In this document: positions 56,570 to 64,000 of the stretch, in pieces
Layout: every line of letters begins with the position of its first letter
Numbering within the stretch: position 1 is the stretch's first letter
NCBI GenBank assembly: GCA_948567375.1
Contig: OX419756.1
Span: 24,380,333-24,444,332, forward strand
From: Lunularia cruciata
Taxonomy: Eukaryota; Streptophyta; Marchantiopsida; Lunulariales; Lunulariaceae
DNA length: 64,000 bases
Direction of reading: 5' to 3'
The notes under the pieces: model-generated
Seen by the model: only the letters and a program-made list of their open reading frames with translations
Databases searched by the model: none
What the model was told of the DNA's origin: nothing
Position numbers and translations under genes: made by a program

Positions 56570-56988
56570 GTAAAATTTTAAATTAGTAAAATTTAATGTT
56601 TAGAAGAATTAGAATTTTAAACTAGTAGATCATAAAGAAGCTTATGTATAAAACATTGATTAGTTGGTAAATTCAATTTTACCAACTAATTTAGTATATA
56701 CGTAACATTTATAAATTTCTAGAATTTGAAATCATTTCCCTTCTCATGTTGACTTTCTTATCATCAACAATTCTTTTAGTAAAATTTTAAATTAGTAAAA
56801 TTTAATGTTTAGAAGAATTAGAATTTTAAACTAGTAGATCATAAAGAAGCTTATGTATAAAACATTGATTAGTTGGTAAATTCAATTTTACCAACTAATT
56901 TAGTATATACGTAACATTTATAACTTTCTAGAATTTGAAATCATTTCCCTTCTCATGTTGACTTTCTTATCATCAACAATTCTTTTAT
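56570..56988. repeat. 209-bp tandem duplication, nearly identical copies
   Basis: Copies start GTAAAATTTTAAATTAG at 56,570 and 56,779. I see one clear difference (TAAATTTC versus TAACTTTC), so it is recent. The unit is very AT-rich and holds an inner palindrome, ATTAGTTGGTAAA against TTTACCAACTAAT. Confidence 0.95.
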
Positions 56989-58726
56989 TGATTGAATTAA
57001 CGCAATTTTTTGAACGAATGAAATGTAAATATGTGCAGGGGGCTTGGCGCTTGCAAAAAGAGGGTTCAATTGTTTATTAAATAGATGCAAGTGGGTGATT
57101 TTCATGGAAAGGGAAAAGGTGTTTTTCAAATCAAAGGTTAGCTTCCTCTCCTCATTAACGCTAGTTGGTAATATATCTGTCAAAGGAGAAATTATCTTTT
57201 GAAGATCTTGAAGTAGATTTACATCTTACTAATATAAGAAAGGAAATTATTTTAGATAAGATAAATAAGAAAATTTTTTACAGATATTAAACTAATTCAA
57301 TAGGAAACATCATAATATGATGGTGAAAAAGATTTAGGAGCGAATATATATTTCATTCAATAATCTATGTTACCTTGTCAGTATAATTTATTGAGCTTAA
57401 TTTATTAAATATTAATTAAATTCTTCTATTTACATCATTGTAAACTTAAGAGTAAAAAGTTTAGGAATATGCTTTATCTAATATAAGATGTCACCAAAGA
57501 GATATGGTGTATCAATTATTACTTAAATACTCATATAAGCAAAGGAATCTGCACATTCTAACCTCTAAAAGTCTATATCCTTGACCTACTTAAAGACATA
57601 TAGAGATATGATAACCGTGCAGCCAGGTTGTAGCTTCCCCAAGAACTTTGAATCGATGGATCTTGTACACCAATTGGATGTGTCTTAATATGAATAATAT
57701 TTCATCTCTACTGGAAGGATTTCCAGTAGAATTTAAATATTTTGTTTATATCTTCTACCTGATGTTGCTCAAATTAGCTGCAAACAATAATCAAGCGACC
57801 CAAGATACTTTAGAGAAAATTTCAAGGAAAGCTGAAACCTCTTCACCTCCTATTCTCTTAATTGAATTCACATCTTCCACCCAAGTTACTATAGAGGAAA
57901 GTTCCAGGAAGGCTGACACGTCATCATCTTTTTTTCTCTCTATTGAACACACATCTTCCGTCTTTGTGTGAATTACTGAAATCGATCTCATATGGTTAGT
58001 ATTGTATTCATTAAATCCAGTTCATTAAAGAATGATCGATATGAAAGTCGACCCATATCTGTAATTGTAGTGTACAGTTTACCTGTCCAAGATGTTTTCG
58101 GTCGACAAAAAGGAAACAAAAGCTTCCAATATAATTTTCGGTAGCCAAGCAGGTTTGTGACAGTGAAAAATTACTGTGCACTCGATTATCCGGTTGAATC
58201 TGCTCGATTGGATAACAACTTTTTCCTACGATAATCCAAACTCATTCCAGGATAAACGTAATTACGGAACGACACTTATTATCGATTTAAGACATTGACC
58301 AAACGGAGGTTCACTCCATTGGGAGGGGACACATATGACAGACTCTCCCAGAAGACTTTGTATGCAGGCATACTTTGATGATTATCTGAGGTGCGTATCT
58401 ACTAAAAGAATAAAATCAACGTAAAATGACACGACGAATAGAACCAATATCAACCGCCACGCACTTCGCTATGTCGCACTGCACGTACAAATAGACAAGT
58501 ACATGTTTTCATTATTCATGATTACAAATCATCATAAAAGTATGACATTCCTTACCATATGCGCTGTCTGTCTACTTTGGTGATACATCCACCCCGAAGT
58601 GTGAATTCTATAGCATTCTTTAGGCATGAACGGAAATCGTACTCGGAGAAGGTGCTACCACAAGTTTCGGCAACAGCCGTAAATACACCTCTCTAAAGCA
58701 AAGCCAAGGTATTTCGGACAGACTCT
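56989..58726. other. AT-rich intergenic sequence
   Basis: No recognised gene. A plus-strand frame of 107 codons at 57,648-57,971 is built partly from two 81-bp repeats. The rest shows no structure that I can name; it probably holds the 3' flank of the receptor pseudogene. Confidence 0.45.
57798..57958 (+). repeat. two in-frame 81-bp repeats
   Basis: The repeats start ACCCAAGA and ACCCAAGT at 57,798 and 57,879. Each encodes a 27-residue unit of the form TQ-x-T-x-E-x-SRKA-(E/D)-TSS...IE-(F/H)-TSS. They are diverged in DNA yet stay in one open frame within a 107-codon ORF. It is either a remnant of a repeat protein or chance. Confidence 0.6.
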
Positions 58727-60143
58727 TTAGTTCGGGTAAAGCTGCTGAATGTAACCACCCCAAAGATCTAAGGCCAGATAGACCGGGAAGTCCTTATTTT
58801 TTAAGTCCATTATTTTCAGGTTTACCAAGTTGGGGAAATTCGAAGATAGGTCAGGCAGTGTGGTAAGACGGGGCAACCCCTCGAGGGATAGCGATATGAG
58901 TGAGCTTAGACTTTTTAAGTCCATTATTTTCAGGTTTACCAAGTTGGGGAAATTCGAAGATAGGTCAGGCAGTGTGGTAACACGTGGCAACCCTTCGAGG
59001 GATAGCCATATGAGTGAGCGTAGACGTCCTACATTGGGAAAGTCAGAGATCGATTCACCACCTAAAGTCAAGTCTTTCAAGGATGTAAATCTTTCTAAGA
59101 CGGAAGACTTCTGAGGGAGCCACGGCCAGTAATGGAGAGACACGTCAATGAGATTAGTCCATCTAAACTGGGAAAAGTGTGGTTTCCTATGCCGATATCT
59201 ATAACCAAAGTCCTCAGGGTCGAGAACTGGCCCAAAGCGTTTGGCAAAAGAAAACTATTCTTTTTACCAAGTCTCGCAAGATGAGTGTTTCTAGATTTTT
59301 CAGCTTGTCAATGCTGTCCGCGCAGGGATGTGAGACAAGCGGCATCCCTAATATCCAAACTGTTTAGCTGGCTCAGTTCTCCGAAAGTAGATGGCGATTC
59401 CCGCAACCAGGGACAATCCTTAATTTGCAAACTGCATGGCTGGCTCAGTTCTCCGAAAGTAGACGGTAATGCTCGCAACCGGGGACAATCCCTAAGCTTG
59501 ATCGTTTGCAATCGCTCAAGACGTCCGAAAGCATCCGCCAGCATTTCAGAACTCTAACCACGCAGGGTAAATTGTCCCAGAGCTCACAGACCGCAGAACG
59601 AATCCTGAAGTCCCTCGATGTAGCCGCGTCCCGCATCCGGAACTCCCTCGGTGTAGCGTCTCATAGGTCCTTTTCCTTTAAGAAAGCTATGACGAGTGAG
59701 GGATAGATTTCGCAAATTCTTTAAACTGCCAAGTGACGGCGGCAAATATCTAAGTTCCCAAAACCAAATAACGAGCTCTCCAAGTTCTTTGGGGTCGCCA
59801 AAGGTATCTTGCAGTTCTCCAAGGACATCAGGTGCAAGCACTGCACATGTCTTAGTTGACGGAAGCTGTCTGGCAAGCACGTGAGCCGGTCGCATCAGAG
59901 ATGAAGTTTGCGGAGAGCCCCCAGCTGACTGAACGAATCAGGCGGCCTCACAAGGTTATGTGCTCGCAGTTTCAAGGTTCGGAGCAACGTCAAATTATTA
60001 AAGAAATGGGTAGACTTTGTCATGACGATTGAGATCCCATTTCCAGATGAATGAGATATTGTTGAAATCGCCGCTGATTCTAAAGATGGTAACTTCAGAA
60101 GGGAAGGTCGATTTCCAACACGTGTTAGCCCCCAGACCGCCAT
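58727..60143 (-). pseudogene. leucine-rich repeats of the HNL-type receptor
   Basis: Plant-type LRRs appear in four frames: LLRTLKLRAHNLVRPPDSF (60,000), LPPSLGSLKNLRNLSL (59,700), LRALPSTFGELSQPCSLQI with a near-copy LRESPSTFGELSQLNSLDI (59,330-59,480), and LTLGGESISDFPNVGRLRSL with LPDLSSNFPNLVNLKI twice (58,800-59,080). Stops separate the blocks. The LRRs would have sensed pathogen signals and restrained the NB-ARC. The last block contains a recent 114-bp duplication. The C-terminal end is taken at the stop at 58,727. Confidence 0.8.
58803..59030 (-). repeat. 114-bp in-frame tandem duplication in the last LRR block
   Basis: Copies start AAGTCCATTATTTTCAGG at 58,803 and 58,917 and differ at only a few bases. 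The unit is 38 codons, 1.5 or so LRRs, and stays in frame. It is a recent LRR-number change in an otherwise decaying gene. Confidence 0.93.
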
Positions 60144-60547
60144 CCAACTCCACGTATCGGAAACCTTTCTAGCTGCAGCCGGCTGCTAAAGTTCCTCCAA
60201 CTAGAAGCGAAAGATCCGTCGGAATATCTTTCCAGGACCGCACTTCCTGCGCGGGAGGTTCGTCACCTGTTCTCCGTAATGCGCCCAACAGATAAAATAC
60301 ACAATATAGTTAATCTTAATCCTAGCAAGTAGGACATACTTCCTGCACCACAAAAGACTGTCACATCTGTACATTTGTTGGAATAGAAATTTAGCCCATT
60401 TTTTTACGTCTAGAATTCAATTTTTTGTCAATGACCGACAAAGAGTAAATTCATCCAGATGGGTCTGGGATGTCTATTGAATTCAGTTATCCATCCGGTA
60501 TATTTCTGTAGTGTATCAAACTTCCAATGTACGAAGGAAAAGTTGTA

Positions 60548-61470
60548 TCATACCTTAAGAAGATCTCCCTGAGAAACTCTTAGTACGACTTCATGTCCCA
60601 TGTGTTTAGCCAGAGTCCTGAGGTGTTCATGCACTTGAACGGGTGATTCATCCTCCACATCTATCACCGGTGACATATCCACTAAGCTTTCCCATGGTAA
60701 TGACGCATTTCTGTGCACGGCATTCCAAGCAGCTTTGGCATCAACGAGTCTCCATGCCATTATTGTGCGCAACATCCAGGGCTCTCTTACATGATTTTCG
60801 CTTCATAACAGACAAAGGTAGCTGCGTCACTGAACACCTGTTTTGCTGCACTAACCAGACCAACAGCCTCTAAAGAGCCTTGCCAAACTTCGGGCCTCCT
60901 TATCCTCTTCAAATATTTTCCCAGGACTTCCAGAGTTAAGGGCAGACCCCCGCACTTCTGCACAATCTCCTCCACGTACGATATCAACGATTCAGGTACA
61001 GTCTCCTGACCACGGAATGCATGCTTGGCCCTTCGTTCAGTAGAAGCTTCAACTCATATATACTCATCCCCTCCACGTTATTCAAGCATCCTTTATCCCT
61101 AGATGTCAATATGAACAAGCAATCTTGTGCACCACGTGCACACCATTTTGCAACGATATTTGTATCCCTTGCTTTCTCCACATCATCTAGAACAACTAGT
61201 TTTCGTCCCACTTAGTTCTTTCCAATTGATTTCTATGGTTTTTCTCTCGTCTTGATGCATCTCGCAAGCAACTTCTTCTTCAAATCTTGCACATCTTCAA
61301 CCATCTCTTTCACCACATTCACAAAAGAGTAAATTCAAAATTAAAACTTAATTCGTTGAAGACAAATTTGGCCAATGTAGATTTCCCGATCCCACCCATC
61401 CCCCATATTCCTAGGATGGATGTGGTCTCCAGCATGTTTCTGATCTCGTTGGCTGATGAGCTAAGACTTA
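60548..61470 (-). pseudogene. NB-ARC domain of the HNL-type receptor
   Basis: The P-loop GIWGMGGIGKSTLAK is at about 61,366-61,410, kinase-2 at about 61,180-61,210, RNBS-B near 61,090-61,120, GLPL near 60,930-60,965 and the MHD-like VHE near 60,630. Breaks occur just after NELSFNFEFT, after KTREKP, and at CYEAKIM. The P-loop Lys and kinase-2 Asp pair are retained. This ATPase switch domain binds ADP in the resting state and ATP when active. Confidence 0.87.
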
Positions 61471-61472
61471 CT

Positions 61473-61548
61473 GCAAGAGTTCCTCGGGCAGATCGCCAAC
61501 CAGTTCATATGCAAGAATTGGTTGGCGATCCGCCCGAGGAACTCTTGC
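61473..61548. repeat. 34-bp inverted repeat with 8-base loop inside the receptor gene
   Basis: The left arm (61,473-61,506) pairs with the right arm (61,515-61,548) with two mismatches around ATATGCAA. On the coding strand the right arm lies in an open frame (RVPRADRQPILAYELVG), whereas the left arm, its inverted copy, runs straight into a stop before the P-loop exon. It looks like a templated inverted duplication that damaged the gene. Confidence 0.93.
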
Positions 61549-61680
61549 TCCTCCCTCTTCTGGTTCAACCTAGAGAGTTTGAACTTGGTTGAATCAGTCC
61601 CTGACAAACATAGTTCCTACTTTCAGATTGCCATAAAATCATACTAATGTCAACATTGCTAGGCGTCCAAGAAGTATTTA

Positions 61681-62779
61681 CTAAGACCAATGCAAAGTAC
61701 TAGGGAATTCAAGATACAGGAAATTATTATATATGAAACACATCTGAAGCTGAGCCTTATGGATACAGTCCACCAACATCTGATAGTTAGTGCGATGTTT
61801 GCCTTGAGGTTGAGATAGTGAAATATGATCTTCAGCTATCACTATAAAAGCATCTCCCCACCTCGCAGAAGCTTCAGGCACTATGATATCACTCATGTTG
61901 GGCCCCTGCAAAGATTCAAGTAAGGTTAATACTTTAAACACCTGTGTACTGCAAACCACATCTTTCTCGCACATGCACGGAGAGGTGCAACATGGTGCTC
62001 CGCACACAAAGAAAGGATTAAGAAATCACAAAGAGCTGAATCTATCCTGATAGTGTAAAGCGCACTTGAGCTAAGACCCCTAAATATTGAACCAACCTCT
62101 CGATTGTAGGAAAACCTAATCCCTATTAGTATTGACGTACCAAAGCAGTCACTCTAGACTCCCGATTCCAGCTGTGCGCCACTTCGGGTTTCTGTAACAT
62201 AATTGTTGAAAGACCTGATGATGTATTGCCTGAACCATGTTGAATACCTTCGAGTACTTCACCAGCTCTCCGTCAACCATCTTGAACCTCTCTACTATGT
62301 CAGTGAATGGACTCCCAGAATGAGGTGTGCCATCGAAGAAAATAAGTTTGATACTCTGGAGAAAGTTCCATCTTGTCCTCTCCACATGTGGTTTGTAGGT
62401 TCTGATGTTGATGAGCTCGCACACAAAGTTGTTTGATTACTAGGCCTCCAAAACTATGACCCACCAATATCAGAGGTCGATTTTTACCAACATCTGCCGA
62501 AAAGAGGTCATGAAGTATACTTTCTGCTACGAGGTAGAGATCCATTCTTCCAGTTTGGTTGGTCTTCTCCATACTAGAGTCGCAGGAGATGGTTAGTATC
62601 CGAGCATTTTCAAAGTGTTCAGGAAGCCAAGATCGGGGCCAGATCGATCCATCACGACATGCGACAGTGGAGAGGTGCGCAAGCGGGTCACGCTCCAGCC
62701 AAAGACCGTGAAAGAAAAGTATATCAACCGTTGGCTTAGTTGAAATTGGTAGATATAGCTCGTACACAGAATCATTAAT
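61681..62779 (-). pseudogene. alpha/beta-hydrolase domain of the HNL-type receptor
   Basis: Exon 2 is 62,141-62,779 (acceptor TTTCAG, donor GTACGT) and exon 3 starts at 61,905 (acceptor TTTGCAG). Visible parts in order are VYELYLPISTKPTVDILFF, then HGLWLERDPLAHL (oxyanion region), LVGHSFGGLVIKQLC (nucleophile Ser), FFDGTPHSGSPFTDIVERFK, and after the intron PNMSDIIVPEASARWGDAF with EDHISLSQP (His). A frame change lies near 62,400 and another at IG-ESRVTAL by the exon 2 end. The fold resembles the SERAC1-like lipase group. Exon 3's end is uncertain. Confidence 0.85.
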
Positions 62780-63104
62780 CTGAAACCACAGTGTTTCGAT
62801 GTGAGTTCAAACCATGCAATATGACAACCTCCAGAGGTAAATATGCCGAGATTTCTCTGCATGCACTACTTTCCTGCAATTCGGCTGGTTTTGGCACACT
62901 GCAAAGTAGTATGTTTGTCTATTTTTGAAATAAGAATGTACACTGTTGAAGAGGAGGTGAGGCACGCTTAGAACTGGAGAACTGTTCGGTACGTGAAAGA
63001 GTGAAAATCCTGTGAGGTGAACTGCTTGATAAACTGAATACACAACATCATTGCCAATATACAAGATGGCAGATTTACTTGTTTCTAAGAGATCGGAAAC
63101 TTAC

Positions 63105-63245
63105 CATTCTGCACATGGACGGGGAATCACTGCTGCTGGTCCCTGGGACAATCTGAGCACTGTCATCCTCTTTCATGTCCCGAAAATCGCCGGAAGATCC
63201 ATACTGAGCATGGCTATTACTCTTTTGATCCGGGGAGTTCTCCAT
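63105..63245 (-). pseudogene. first exon of the HNL-type receptor
   Basis: ATG at 63,245 opens a 47-codon exon (MENSPDQKSN...SPSMCRM), polar and probably unstructured, ending at the donor GTAAGT. The 325-bp intron ends at TTTCAG and joins in phase 0 to INDSVYELYLP. It is too short to be found by ORF length alone. It shows no known targeting signal. Confidence 0.7.
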
Positions 63246-64000
63246 TAGCCTCCGATCTTCAGGAACAGATCTAGATCATAGACGAAAATCACCGCTGCTC
63301 ATTTGCTTTGAGCGTTGAAGGGTTTAAAGTATGTCACTATATGGACTAAGAGCGTTGTAGTCATATCGTGTTTTCTTTTTAAGAATCCCCTTGAAAAACC
63401 CATGAATGATGACTGCCTATCAAATGGTTAAAACGTAGCTCAGAGTGACATTATCCACCCGGTCTGAATCCACTGCGGGAAATCAGACCTGTGGAATCCA
63501 GTGACATCTGACAGGACAAAAGCTTGTAAGGAAAACCATCACGCGACTGTCAATGTTTGCGACATCGATTAAAATCCATGACAAGATACATCAAATATCG
63601 ATAGAATTATCCATTGCAAGTTGAAAGGTTCCTACTACCTTCGTATGCACGGTGCTCAGCAATCATTCAATCATCAGCGATCCCGTCCGCTGCTGACTCC
63701 ACCAAGCACCACACTTAGATTAGTCCCGATGGAAATCTACGGGAGTATGATCGAGTAGGACTTCTAAATACTCGGTATTGCTGGTTCCTCCACTCTACTG
63801 TTCTGGAACCCTCAACTCTGTTAGCCACGATCACGTTTGGAACAGGTCGGGAACCTTAGGAAGCACAAAAGTTTCTGGAATCCAGATTGGAGAGGGCTGT
63901 TCACCTTTGAATTTCCTGCAACCCATGCTACGAATTGGGTCCGCACGGGCTACAGTAAGTAAGGTATAAATACTTTTCTATTCAGATAAAGTGAAGTTCC
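63246..64000. other. upstream region of the HNL-type receptor
   Basis: This holds the 5' flank of the receptor pseudogene. No gene, TATA box or repeat was recognised. Confidence 0.45.

Larger units (their letters stand above)
58727..63245 (-). pseudogene. HNL-type disease-resistance receptor (alpha/beta-hydrolase, NB-ARC, LRR), disrupted
   Basis: Three domains are in order on the minus strand. An alpha/beta-hydrolase (61,681-62,779) has the nucleophile elbow GHSFGG and a His box EDHISLSQP. The NB-ARC domain (60,548-61,470) has the P-loop GMGGIGKST, kinase-2 KLVVLDDV, RNBS-B LFILTSRDKG, GLPL KCGGLPLTLEV and an MHD-like VHE. LRRs fill 58,727-60,143. Exon 1 (63,105-63,245) and intron 1 (62,780-63,104, GTAAGT...CAG, phase 0) are intact, showing a true spliced gene. 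At least six frame changes or stops occur: near 62,400, 62,165, 61,480, 61,330, 61,230, 60,780 and in the LRRs. It would have been an intracellular immune receptor. Errors in the assembly cannot be excluded, but the number of breaks favours a pseudogene. Confidence 0.85.

Noticed and set aside
1..64000. tRNA or rRNA genes
   Set aside because: I saw no convincing cloverleaf or rRNA core by eye; a tRNAscan-SE run would settle it.

Overview
The window looks like plant nuclear DNA from a bryophyte, most likely a liverwort such as Marchantia or a relative. This rests on gene types, not a database match. One gene is a spliced plant laccase. Another locus is a decayed NBS-LRR receptor whose N-terminus is an alpha/beta-hydrolase with a GHSFGG elbow, and that domain order is the HNL class first described from a liverwort. 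Nearly everything else is LTR retrotransposon sequence.

Layout. 1-2.2 kb: two minus-strand LTR fragments (a TGTAACACCC-type LTR at 178-823; a chromovirus LTR with its primer-binding site at 1527-2211). 4.8-7.4 kb: a decayed plus-strand gag-protease remnant. 9.0-13.0 kb: the only intact host gene, a six-exon laccase of 599 residues. 13-20 kb: unrecognised AT-rich DNA with several tandem repeats, ending in a 1.4 kb purine-rich array of about 114-bp units. 20.7-55.3 kb: a retrotransposon nest. 55.3-58.7 kb: low-complexity and unrecognised DNA. 58.7-63.2 kb: the minus-strand HNL-type receptor pseudogene.

The nest can be resolved from target-site duplications. Element III (22,208-51,027, minus; TSD CCTCT) is a Ty3/gypsy element with LTRs of more than 3 kb. 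It sits in an older, related LTR. Its 3' LTR was hit twice: by a plus-strand solo LTR of its own family (23,177-26,828; TSD TAATT) and by chromovirus element II (28,587-40,540; TSD ACCAC/ACCAT). Element II was hit by a second chromovirus of the same family, element I (30,942-37,278), and element I was hit by a solo LTR (32,428-33,114; TSD GTCCT). Excising them in order rejoins recognisable coding and LTR sequence.

Two features deserve attention. First, the giant LTRs of the element III family carry a long ORF inside the LTR itself, encoding a globular N-terminal region, an acidic/basic middle and a long coiled coil; it recurs, decayed, in at least four LTR copies on both strands. Second, the chromovirus LTRs carry textbook heat-shock elements upstream of a TATA box, in all five LTR copies present. 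No element here has an intact full-length coding region; all appear to be relics, though some domains remain open.
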